DNA from: Candidatus Roizmanbacteria bacterium
Lineage (GTDB): Bacteria; Patescibacteriota; Microgenomatia; UBA1406; GWC2-37-13
Assembly (NCBI GenBank): GCA_016214055.1
Contig: JACRPE010000007.1
Coordinates: 35,781 to 99,780 of the forward strand
DNA: 64,000 nt
Direction: 5' to 3'
This document shows positions 32,276-39,654 of this stretch, in pieces (the stretch's first letter is position 1; every line of letters begins with the position of its first letter). The translations under genes were made by a program, and so were the position numbers. The notes below the pieces were generated by a model. That model ran no database searches. It worked only from the letters and a program-made list of their open reading frames with translations, and was not told the DNA's origin.

Positions 32276-33074
32276 ATGAAAAAAGATTTTTTTGTCCTCG
32301 TTATACTTTCGGTCGTTTCGACCGCTCTCCTTCTGTTTATTAAAGCAAACTTTCTAGTTTCAACCCTTGTATTTTTTGGACTTCCTTCGGTATTTCTTTC
32401 ATTCAGACAACCACTTAAGATATTGAAAACGTTTACATTCTCTTTTCTCATGTGTATTCCATTTACCTTTATCTTTGATTATCTCATCGCAAAGGACCGT
32501 GGTTGGTATATCGTGAATTCTGTATTTCCATGGAGACTTTTTGACATAGTGGTTATCGAGCAGTTTATCTGGTGTTTTCTCTACATATATTACATAGTTA
32601 TGTTTTATGAGTATTTCCTGGATAAGAAAGAAAAAAAGACGATCTTTCATCTCTTTCCCAAAATCAAAGATGTAATCTCTCCCAACATGGAGTATTTTTC
32701 TCTATTCATGTTTATGGCCCTTGCCTTTTTTTATTCTCTTTGCCTATATAAGTCCATCAACCTTACAGGTTGATTATGCATATCTGTGGGTAGGGACACT
32801 CCTTGGTATCATGCCTTTATCATTTTTTCTTTTCAAATTTCATAATTTTTTACCCCGTTTTTGTAAGATCGCACTCTACTTTCTTTGTTTGGCCATATTA
32901 ATTGAATACGTTGGTCTGTCCCTTAATCATTGGGCATTTCCCGGGAGCCATTTTTTAGGCATGACACGTTTTTTTGGATTTTCTATCCCTTACGAAGAGG
33001 TGGTGATGTATTTTACTCTTTCAACACCCATAACGTTATCCTATTATGAGTATTTTGATGACGACAGGAAGTGA
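32276..33074 (+). pseudogene. Lycopene-cyclase-domain membrane protein with a frameshift
   Basis: Two frames together make one protein with about seven membrane segments. The N part (32276-32773) includes DYLIAKDRGWYIVN. The C part, read one frame later from about 32727 to 33074, includes HWAFPGSHFLGMTRFFGF and IPYEEVVMYF, typical of the CrtY heterodimer-type lycopene cyclase domain. The frames join at a run of seven Ts (32727-32733); one T fewer would restore ALAFFILFAYIS. An extended -10 TGATATACT ends 10 nt before ATG 32276. It may be a true loss, slippage control or a sequence error. No carotenoid genes are nearby. Confidence 0.7.
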
Positions 33075-33187
33075 AATAGGGCCTTAGTACATTCGTCAAT
33101 AAAAAAGCTTCAGAATAGTATATACTGATGTAATTGTGGCTTATACGCCCTTGCACTTTTTATTATTTATTATTATCGTGTACACAT

Positions 33188-33661
33188 ATGGAAGACTCAA
33201 AAACATGTCCCAAATGCGGATCTGCCCTAACGGAGATAATTACAACTAAATCAGGTAAACGTCTGCAAAGGTGTTCAACAAGTGTATGGAGCAAAGAGAC
33301 AGGAAAGAATGAAGGGTGTGATTTTGTAAAATGGTTGCCTTTTGAACCCGAGACTCTTGATGAAAAGTGTCCCAAGTGTGGAGCACCTCTTGTCATGACC
33401 ATGACACGATTTAATAAAAAGATGAAAAAGTGTTCGACCAATAGTTGGGATCCCAAGACAAAGACTGCTTCGGGATGTGATTTCTTTGCCTGGGTACAGC
33501 CTCTTGTCGAGCAACTTGACGAAGATTGTCCAAAATGTGGAAGTAAGTTGGTAAAAATGGAAACAGCAAGTGGCAAAAAGATGAAAAAATGCTCAACCTC
33601 AGGTTGGGATAAAGTCAATCGAGTAGCCACAGGCTGCGACTATATCGAGTGGTTAAAATGA
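33188..33661 (+). CDS. Triple CxxC zinc-motif protein
   Basis: A 157-aa protein made of three ~50-residue units. Each has CPKCG, a Thr/Lys-rich strand (SGKRLQRCST, NKKMKKCST, GKKMKKCST), a Trp and GCDFxxW. Four cysteines per unit suggest one zinc each, as in the C4 fingers at the end of topoisomerase I. It may bind single-stranded DNA or RNA. The ATG at 33188 is chosen because it opens the first unit. It overlaps mutY by 4 nt (ATGA), which hints at a shared role in DNA repair. Confidence 0.8.
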   Translation: MEDSKTCPKCGSALTEIITTKSGKRLQRCSTSVWSKETGKNEGCDFVKWLPFEPETLDEKCPKCGAPLVMTMTRFNKKMKKCSTNSWDPKTKTASGCDFFAWVQPLVEQLDEDCPKCGSKLVKMETASGKKMKKCSTSGWDKVNRVATGCDYIEWLK

Positions 33662-34425
33662 AATATTTGCGGCGCGATTTTCCTTGGAGGAATACGACCG
33701 ATCCTTATCATATCCTCGTGTCTGAGGTTATGCTCCAGCAGACACAAGTTGCTCGTGCGTTAATCAAATTTCCAGTTTTCATTTCTCAATTTTCAAATTT
33801 TAAGGAACTTGCATCTGCATCTACTAAAGACGTTCTTCAAGCTTGGCAGGGGATGGGGTATAACCGGCGCGCGTTATATTTAAAAAAGATTGCAGAAATT
33901 ATCGTTGATACATATAAAGGAAAATTTCCTGATGATCCAGTCATTCTTGATTCGTTTCCTGGAATCGGAGAGGCAACGGCCTCATCAATCGTCGCATTTG
34001 CCTTCAACAAACCCGTAGTTTTTATTGAAACGAATATACGGAGAGTGTTCATCCATCTCTTTTTTGGAGATAGAAAATCGAAGGTAGGTGATAAAGAGAT
34101 ATTTCCCCTCATTGAGAAAACATTGGATAAAAAAAATCCTCGTGAATGGTATTGGGCCCTCATGGATTATGGGACATACCTGGGTAAGACCGTTGACAAT
34201 CCAAACAAGAAGAGTAAACATTACTCAATTCAATCTAAGTTTGAAGGGTCAGATAGGCAGGTAAGAGGGGAAATATTGAGGATATTGTTGAAGAAGTCCC
34301 AAACGGAGAAAGAGATAATTTCAGTAATAAAAAAAGATGTAAATAAGACAAAGAAAATACTGACAGATTTAACAAAAGAACAGTTTGTTAAAATATACAG
34401 AAATAAGTATTGTATTAATAATTGA
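33658..34425 (+). CDS. mutY: A/G-specific adenine glycosylase-like protein (MutY)
   Basis: A 255-aa HhH-GPD glycosylase that would remove adenine opposite 8-oxoguanine. MutY marks are FPWRNTTDPYHILVSEVMLQQTQ with the catalytic Glu, QGMGYNRRA, and the hairpin FPGIGEATA. Two differences are visible. The aspartate usually found in DxNV is glutamate (ETNIRRVF). The four-cysteine Fe-S loop after the HhH domain is missing. The C-terminal 8-oxoG-recognition domain is also absent. It is coupled to the zinc-motif gene and followed by EndoIII. Confidence 0.85.
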   Translation: MKYLRRDFPWRNTTDPYHILVSEVMLQQTQVARALIKFPVFISQFSNFKELASASTKDVLQAWQGMGYNRRALYLKKIAEIIVDTYKGKFPDDPVILDSFPGIGEATASSIVAFAFNKPVVFIETNIRRVFIHLFFGDRKSKVGDKEIFPLIEKTLDKKNPREWYWALMDYGTYLGKTVDNPNKKSKHYSIQSKFEGSDRQVRGEILRILLKKSQTEKEIISVIKKDVNKTKKILTDLTKEQFVKIYRNKYCINN

Positions 34426-34430
34426 TGTTA

Positions 34431-34531
34431 TGTCATTTCGAGCGTTAGCGAGAAATCTAGTGAACGAAGTGAACGTATAACAAACACGCTTCGCTAGATT
34501 TCTCACCAGCAAAGCTGGATTCGAAATGACA
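34431..34531. repeat. 101-bp palindromic repeat between mutY and nth
   Basis: Outer arms TGTCATTTCGA and TCGAAATGACA; inner GAGAAATCTAG and CTAGATTTCTC. The terminal ATGACA creates an ATG (34526) in frame with nth, 15 nt before the likelier start. Confidence 0.8.
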
Positions 34532-34540
34532 AATATTATT

Positions 34541-35167
34541 ATGTTAACTTTACAAAAAAGAGTTGAGATTATTCTCAAAGAGTTAAAACGTCTATTTCCT
34601 CATGCAAAGATGGTTTTGAAATATAGCAATAATTGGGAACTTCTTGTGTCCGTCATCTTATCTGCCCAGTGTACCGACAAAATGGTGAATAAAGTGACAG
34701 AAAAGTTATTCAAGAAATATAAAACGCTAGATGATTATGTAAAGGCACCTCTGGCAGAATTTGAAAAAGACATTCACTCAACCGGCTTTTATCATAACAA
34801 GGCGAAAAATATTCTTGCAACCGCAAAGATAATCAAGGAACACTTCCATGGAGAGATTCCACGCACCATGAAGGAACTTATCACTCTCAAAGGAGTTGCC
34901 CGTAAGACAGCAAATGTCGTCCTCGGTAATGCCTACGGTATCATTGAAGGAATCGCAGTGGATACCCACGTCATCCGACTTACGAAACTGTGGGGACTTA
35001 CCAAACATACCGACCCGGTAAAAATCGAACAGGATTTGATGAAATTATTACCAAAAGAAGAATGGTTTAGGTTTACGTATAGGACAATTGAATACGGAAG
35101 AACGTATTGCATTGCGAAAAAACATGAACATGGGAAGTGTCCAATGACGAAATTGTTAAAAGGTTGA
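34541..35167 (+). CDS. nth: Endonuclease III-like DNA glycosylase
   Basis: A 208-aa bifunctional glycosylase/AP-lyase for oxidised pyrimidines. The HhH motif LKGVARKTANVVLGNA carries the catalytic lysine, and VDTHVIRL carries the catalytic aspartate. The Fe-S site is degenerate: the canonical C-x6-C-x2-C-x5-C reads C-x6-H-x2-C-x5-L, so a 4Fe-4S cluster is unlikely. The start at 34541 is preferred because the ATG at 34526 is part of a dispersed repeat. Confidence 0.92.
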   Translation: MLTLQKRVEIILKELKRLFPHAKMVLKYSNNWELLVSVILSAQCTDKMVNKVTEKLFKKYKTLDDYVKAPLAEFEKDIHSTGFYHNKAKNILATAKIIKEHFHGEIPRTMKELITLKGVARKTANVVLGNAYGIIEGIAVDTHVIRLTKLWGLTKHTDPVKIEQDLMKLLPKEEWFRFTYRTIEYGRTYCIAKKHEHGKCPMTKLLKG

Positions 35168-35170
35168 TTT

Positions 35171-35201
35171 TAGTCTGGATTCCCGCCTTCGCGGGAATGA
35201 C
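35171..35201. repeat. Dispersed palindromic repeat, half element
   Basis: AGTCTGGA, hairpin TTCCCGC/GCGGGAA with loop CTTC, then TGAC. It lies between the convergent ends of nth and dinB. Confidence 0.75.
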
Positions 35202-35210
35202 TTGTGTTAT

Positions 35211-36449
35211 TTATGTTTGGATAACAGACAGGTCAAAAAATGGTATTGATGGTTTTATTTTTACTTTCTTCTCTTCCATTGCTTCTTTATCAAATAAACT
35301 CGTGCCAAAATCTACTTTTTTTGCATCGATGAAGGGGTATATTTTTTTCATTTTCTCCTCCAATTTTGCATCTTGAAATAAAGTCTGTTGGATGGTCGTA
35401 TTTTGTTCAAGATCGGTTATGGTGCACCCCGTGGTACGATACAGAGTCCCCTTATGATATATATCGGCAAACCCTTCCTCGATTTGTTTTCTGATGAGTA
35501 AAGGATAAGATGTCATGGAAGGCAATTTAATTTCGATCGAGTGATAATCAAAATTTTGAGTTTTTAAAAAGATGTGCAGCTTACCCACCCGATAGTGGAA
35601 ATTGCGGGCTTTTGTGAATGCCTCCTCAACATGATAAAAGAGACGCGCGCGGAGAATGTCCTTATCGTTGGTAGGCGGATGGAACGTCTGGGTTTTTGAG
35701 ATCGACTGATAAACGGTTTTTTTCTCCAGACTCAATTCAAATACTTTCTTGCCCCTCAATTCCTGCCAGATTTCAAAATACGGTTTACTGAGATTTTTAT
35801 GAACAAAATCTTCAGACAACATGACAAATTGATAGGCGGTATGCACGTTTAATTTTTTTAGGTATGAGGACGTTTGTTCACCGATGCCCCAAATATCTTT
35901 AGCGGGAACTTGTTTCAGAAATGTTTCAATACTTCGCCCATCAATGACCGTAAGACCTGAGGGTTTACGGAAGTTTGAGGCAATTTTGGCGAGTGATTTT
36001 GTCAAAGATATACCAATTGATACCGTGATCCCCAAGTTGGACTCAACCGTGTCCTTTATTTTCTTACCCATTTCCTCATAGGTCATGTTGAGCGGCCGAC
36101 GTAACCCTTTCAAGCCCATAAATCCTTCATCTATCGAGTATTCTTCAATCTCAAAACTGAATTGACGAAGTATCTCAAACATACGATGGGAGAAGAGGGC
36201 ATAGAGTTCATAGTCAGATTCAATGAATGCGCATTCCGGGCACAATTTTCGTATTTCAAAAAATCGCATGCCGCGGGTGATTCCATACTTTTTTGCTTCG
36301 TAGGATATAGCTGTTGCAATACCCCTCTCATGGCCGGTAACGACCGGTTTACCTTTCAACTTTGGGTTCACTGCCTGGGCAACCGATGCAAAGAATGCGT
36401 CTCCGTCGATGTGGAGGATGGTCTCAGGCCAGGAACGAATAGAAAGCAT
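35211..36449 (-). CDS. dinB: Y-family DNA polymerase (DinB/Pol IV-like)
   Basis: A 412-aa translesion polymerase. The palm motifs are ILHIDGDAFFASV and EEYSIDEGF with the catalytic acids. A helix-hairpin-helix lies near residue 180 (AKDIWGIGEQTSSYL), and a little-finger domain follows (~235-345). The C terminus (~345-412) may include a clamp-binding peptide (QQTLFQD). It lies 62 nt after lexA on the same strand, so the two probably form an SOS operon. The gap is filled by a GTTAACGAATTCGTTAA repeat. Confidence 0.93.
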   Translation of the reverse strand: MLSIRSWPETILHIDGDAFFASVAQAVNPKLKGKPVVTGHERGIATAISYEAKKYGITRGMRFFEIRKLCPECAFIESDYELYALFSHRMFEILRQFSFEIEEYSIDEGFMGLKGLRRPLNMTYEEMGKKIKDTVESNLGITVSIGISLTKSLAKIASNFRKPSGLTVIDGRSIETFLKQVPAKDIWGIGEQTSSYLKKLNVHTAYQFVMLSEDFVHKNLSKPYFEIWQELRGKKVFELSLEKKTVYQSISKTQTFHPPTNDKDILRARLFYHVEEAFTKARNFHYRVGKLHIFLKTQNFDYHSIEIKLPSMTSYPLLIRKQIEEGFADIYHKGTLYRTTGCTITDLEQNTTIQQTLFQDAKLEEKMKKIYPFIDAKKVDFGTSLFDKEAMEEKKVKIKPSIPFFDLSVIQT

Positions 36450-36462
36450 ATGTGACTAATTA

Positions 36463-36526
36463 ACGGATTAACGGGTTAACGAATTCGTTAATCTTTTAAT
36501 TTTTTAATTCGTTAATTGAATTTGCG
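36463..36526. repeat. GTTAACGAATTCGTTAA repeat, copy 2
   Basis: Matches 10867-10900 over about 34 bp. It has an extra TTAACGGATTAACG block on the left and TTAATTCGTTAATTG on the right. It reaches into the last codons of lexA. Confidence 0.8.
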
Positions 36527-37183
36527 CACAACCGCCTTCACAATTCCAAATATTTGCAACTCTTCTTTCGGATAAAAAGATGGGTACTTGGGGTTTGCGG
36601 CTGAAAGATAATTGAGTCTTTGGATGCGATCTTTTCTCAGTATCTTCAAAGTCCATTCTTTATCAATCTGGGCCAAGACGACCGAGCCGATACTTGCTTC
36701 TTTTTTTCGCTGGATGATGACGATGTCTCCTTCAAAGATGCCAATCCCCTCCAAGGAATCTCCACTTACTTTGAGTAGAAAAGATGATTGGGGATCTTCG
36801 ATAAGATAATCATCAAGCGATACATAGTCGCGATTTTCCTCAGCCAGGATGGGAAAGCCCGCGCGGATATTTCCAAGCAGGGGAATTGCGAAAAATTTTG
36901 TGGTGGGGGCAAGCTTATGTCCCTCTTTTTTGAAAAATCCTTCGTCAATCCATTTATTGATAATTTTAAACACCGCATTCTTCGAAGAAATGGCAAAAAG
37001 GTGCAACATCTCCGAGTAAGAGGGGAGGCGGTGATGTTTGCGGAAGAATTTTTTTATAACCCCAAGCCGGTCAATGTTTCCCATAGATATAGTGTGGTAA
37101 ATTGTTAAATAAAATTGAATTAACTTAGTGCATGTAACATTCTCGAATACGTCTTTTCGCACATGCATCAAGCTAGTAGGCAT
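36512..37183 (-). CDS. lexA: LexA-like SOS repressor
   Basis: A 223-aa repressor that cleaves itself when RecA is active. A winged helix-turn-helix (~35-92, RLPSYSEMLHLFAISSKNAV) is followed by an S24 domain. The cleavage site is A108-G109 (IRAGF), the nucleophile S143 (SGDSLEG) and the base K180 (WTLKILR). TATAAT (37192-37197) ends 8 nt before ATG 37183 and supports this start. The more usual LexA length would start at the ATG at 37084, removing 33 residues. Twin palindromes at 37261-37299 probably allow autoregulation. dinB follows. Confidence 0.9.
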   Translation of the reverse strand: MPTSLMHVRKDVFENVTCTKLIQFYLTIYHTISMGNIDRLGVIKKFFRKHHRLPSYSEMLHLFAISSKNAVFKIINKWIDEGFFKKEGHKLAPTTKFFAIPLLGNIRAGFPILAEENRDYVSLDDYLIEDPQSSFLLKVSGDSLEGIGIFEGDIVIIQRKKEASIGSVVLAQIDKEWTLKILRKDRIQRLNYLSAANPKYPSFYPKEELQIFGIVKAVVRKFN

Positions 37184-37260
37184 GGTTTCAGATTATAATC
37201 TTGGCAACCACGCATGACATGTGCTCAAATCCGCATTCTTCGAATATTTACTGTTTAAAG

Positions 37261-37306
37261 GTAAACGATTGTTCACAGTATAGTAAACAATTGTTTACTT
37301 TGTCAA
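37261..37306 (-). promoter_or_regulatory. lexA promoter with tandem palindromic operators (candidate SOS boxes)
   Basis: On the minus strand, TTGACA (37301-37306) and TATACT (37277-37282) are 18 nt apart. A perfect 18-bp palindrome, AGTAAACAATTGTTTACT (37282-37299), fills the spacer. A weaker copy, GTAAACGATTGTTCAC (37261-37276), lies just downstream. The centres are 22 bp apart, two helical turns, so two LexA dimers could bind one face of the DNA. Confidence 0.75.
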
Positions 37307-37318
37307 GGAGGAGTTGAG

Positions 37319-37909
37319 TTAGACCGTTGGATTAGATACATGTTGACCTCTTATGGGTTCAAAGCAGGTTTTTCCTTGTCCATCTACTATTATTTTTGCA
37401 AACTGTGCGGGTAAAGCTTGAGATTTATGCATATACGGTCCATCCTGAAGGTTAAAATGAATATGTGGTTGGGTGGTGTTGCCTGTGTTACCACATAAAC
37501 CTAACACGTCTCCTTGTCCTAGCTTATCACCAACCCTTACTTTTATCGAGTTATGTTTAAAATGACATAACAGACTATATTCTCCGTTCTGATGATCGAT
37601 TATTACTGCATTTCCCACCCCCACGCTTCTATCACGCTCACCTATCTCAATATCAATTGATCCGTCGATAACCTGGATGACAACTCCGCTACCCGGCGCC
37701 AATACTTCTTTACCAAATACTAGGTAATCTGTTAAAATTTTTTCTTTTTCACTATTCTCCATTCTAAAGTCATATGCATACAGTTGATTTTGTGGTCCCA
37801 TATCGGGTGTTCTATTGTGACTATTTGTTTCTTTTGTTCTTCCGCCATTGCTGACAAGCCATATTCCTTTAAAAGGAAGAATAAGATTGGTTTTTGTTTT
37901 ATATTCCAT
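37319..37909 (-). CDS. M23-family metallopeptidase, no signal peptide
   Basis: A 196-aa protein with the LytM/M23 fold. Zinc ligands are probably in NSHNRTPD (first His), with HIHF as the H-x-H motif (GNTGNTTQPHIHF), and His of LLCHFKH. APGSGVV and GDKLGQGDVLGLCGNTG are the usual strands. Members cut peptidoglycan peptides, but this one has no signal peptide or anchor, so its place of action is unclear. It lies 2 nt after a small orphan gene and is probably translated from the same mRNA. Confidence 0.88.
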   Translation of the reverse strand: MEYKTKTNLILPFKGIWLVSNGGRTKETNSHNRTPDMGPQNQLYAYDFRMENSEKEKILTDYLVFGKEVLAPGSGVVIQVIDGSIDIEIGERDRSVGVGNAVIIDHQNGEYSLLCHFKHNSIKVRVGDKLGQGDVLGLCGNTGNTTQPHIHFNLQDGPYMHKSQALPAQFAKIIVDGQGKTCFEPIRGQHVSNPTV

Positions 37910-37911
37910 AG

Positions 37912-38265
37912 TTACATTCGAGAAGAATATTCAATATACAGTTTTTCTTTATCCTGAGCTAAGTTTATAAGCTGTTTCTCCATATTTTTAATTGCTGTTT
38001 GAATCTGAGGCTTTTTACTATAATCTAAAACATTATTTAATTCCGCATATTGGGTAATTAATTGGCGTTGACGGATATCAAGAGCTTTTCTTATAAGTTG
38101 CCACTGGATATGAGCGCTCAATGTATGCCATTCAGCAAAATTTTCTAAATATTTAGGATCATATTCACCGAATTCAATAGCCTGTTGTAAAGTGAGGTTT
38201 GATTTTTTTGAGGGAGGACCTGAACCAGAACTGATATTTTGTTCCTTTGGATCATGTTCATCCAT
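37912..38265 (-). CDS. Helical orphan protein
   Basis: A 117-aa soluble protein with no family I know. The first ~20 residues are polar and disordered. The rest is strongly helical, with a likely coiled coil at ~70-112 (AELNNVLDYSKK ... NMEKQLINLAQDKEKLY). TGATATAAT (TATAAT 38273-38278) ends 7 nt before the ATG, giving a leaderless start. It is the first gene of a pair with the M23 peptidase. Confidence 0.7.
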   Translation of the reverse strand: MDEHDPKEQNISSGSGPPSKKSNLTLQQAIEFGEYDPKYLENFAEWHTLSAHIQWQLIRKALDIRQRQLITQYAELNNVLDYSKKPQIQTAIKNMEKQLINLAQDKEKLYIEYSSRM

Positions 38266-38302
38266 ATGGTTAATTATATCAATTTGATTTTAAATGTATA
38301 TT

Positions 38303-38380
38303 TAGTCTGGATTTTCTTCATGGCGAAGAAGTTTTTTTAAAAAATAAGATTGCTTCGTCGCTACGCTTCTCGCAATGACA
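38303..38380. repeat. Dispersed repeat overlapping the MFS gene end
   Basis: Starts TAGTCTGGATT and ends CGCAATGACA. Hairpins TTCTTC/GAAGAA and GCGA-rich arms lie within. The MFS stop codon (38361-38363) and its last six codons lie in this repeat. Confidence 0.7.
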
Positions 38381-39584
38381 TAGGACCTGATTTCTGGATG
38401 TGGGAATTATTTATTCTAAATATGAGAGCAGAAAAAAATATCACTCCTCCGATACATAAAAAAGCCAGATTGAGGGATGTATCCGCAAGGTAGCCTATGA
38501 TGAGCCCCATAGTTGCAATATAAATATTATTCAACATGCTGATAAGTGATATCATCGTGGCGCGGTTTTCATCACTGATGTGCTTATTTTGATAGTCTGT
38601 AAACAGAGGATCTTGCAGTCCCAAGGGGAGATATATGAGGCAGACGAATATGAATGAGAGAACAGGATGATAGATGGCAGACATAGAAAAATATAATAGA
38701 GCAGGAAAAAGCGTGGCAAATAGAATTCCCCTTTCAACACCAAGCACCCTTTCAAATTTATAGGCAAATTTATTTCCCAGTAAAGAAAATATGGCCCCCG
38801 TTGACAACATCAACCCAAACATCCAGGGAGCTACTCCTGACTTCACAAAGTAAGGCTGATACAGGATAAAAAGATAAGAAATTAGAGGATTGGTAAACAA
38901 GGAAAGCAAGACGATGCGTCGGAGAGATTTGTTTGATTTTAATAACGTAAGCCCATCCAAAAAAAGCTGAACAGGTTTTTTTTGCGCACTCGTTTTATTT
39001 TTAGGTTCTTTGAGTGTGAAGGTAAGTATAAAAGCTATACTTACGGCAATTATCGTTATGGCAATGAGAAGCATAAATCGGTCCACGATAAAAGGAGCGA
39101 TCAACAGCCCGCCCAAGAATGGAGCAATGATGCGGGCGAGAGATTCTGTTGCCATGCGGGAACCTGTTGCCTTCCCCATCTCGCCCTCCTTTCCCTCCTC
39201 TTTCAATGTCTCATACGTTAGTGCCGATACCGTGCCGATGATAAAAGAAAACCCGATACCGGCAATGATCGCGATCAAAATAAACTCAGGGTATGAACGG
39301 GCAAAAAAGAACAAAATTTCACCCAGTAATTGCAGGCCGATTGAAAGAATGATTGAAATTTTTCTCCCAATTTTATCCGCAAAGATACCGGTTGGGATAT
39401 TGGTAAAAAATGTTATACCGATGATGATACTCTGCAAAGAACTTATCTGTAATAAACTTAACCCGCGGTGTTGATAATAGAGGGTGACAAAAGGAAGATA
39501 TAAATAAAATGCGGAAAAAAAATAGATGAGCGAAAGTTTAGTAATATTATCCCATTTGAAAGATGAGAAGATCTTTTTGAGCAT
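38361..39584 (-). CDS. Major facilitator superfamily transporter
   Basis: A 407-aa protein with about twelve membrane segments. The MFS motif A appears after the second segment as GIFADKIGRK, and the central cytoplasmic loop (~185-215) is basic. Such proteins export drugs or metabolites by proton exchange; the substrate is not evident. TGATATAAT (TATAAT 39593-39598) lies 8 nt before the ATG. The final residues SLREA and the stop are supplied by a dispersed repeat. Confidence 0.88.
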   Translation of the reverse strand: MLKKIFSSFKWDNITKLSLIYFFSAFYLYLPFVTLYYQHRGLSLLQISSLQSIIIGITFFTNIPTGIFADKIGRKISIILSIGLQLLGEILFFFARSYPEFILIAIIAGIGFSFIIGTVSALTYETLKEEGKEGEMGKATGSRMATESLARIIAPFLGGLLIAPFIVDRFMLLIAITIIAVSIAFILTFTLKEPKNKTSAQKKPVQLFLDGLTLLKSNKSLRRIVLLSLFTNPLISYLFILYQPYFVKSGVAPWMFGLMLSTGAIFSLLGNKFAYKFERVLGVERGILFATLFPALLYFSMSAIYHPVLSFIFVCLIYLPLGLQDPLFTDYQNKHISDENRATMISLISMLNNIYIATMGLIIGYLADTSLNLAFLCIGGVIFFSALIFRINNSHIQKSGPMSLREA

Positions 39585-39615
39585 GTAATCTTATTATATC
39601 AGCAGATGAAGTTTT

Positions 39616-39645
39616 AGACTGGATTCCCGCCCTCGCGGGAATGAC
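39616..39645. repeat. Dispersed palindromic repeat, half element
   Basis: AGACTGGA, TTCCCGC/GCGGGAA hairpin, ATGAC. It lies 9 nt past the fusA stop and could protect or end the str operon mRNA, though no U tract follows. Confidence 0.75.
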
Positions 39646-39654
39646 GGAGAAACG

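Noticed and set aside
33134..33187. TTG-initiated extension of the triple zinc-motif protein
   Set aside because: The extra residues are hydrophobic and unlike the repeat units; ATG 33188 directly precedes the first CPKCG.
1570..39645. Dispersed hairpins as a CRISPR array
   Set aside because: Copies are kilobases apart, differ in stems and have no regular spacers or cas genes.
39616..39645. Repeat after fusA as an intrinsic terminator
   Set aside because: The stem is GC-rich but no U tract follows on the minus strand.
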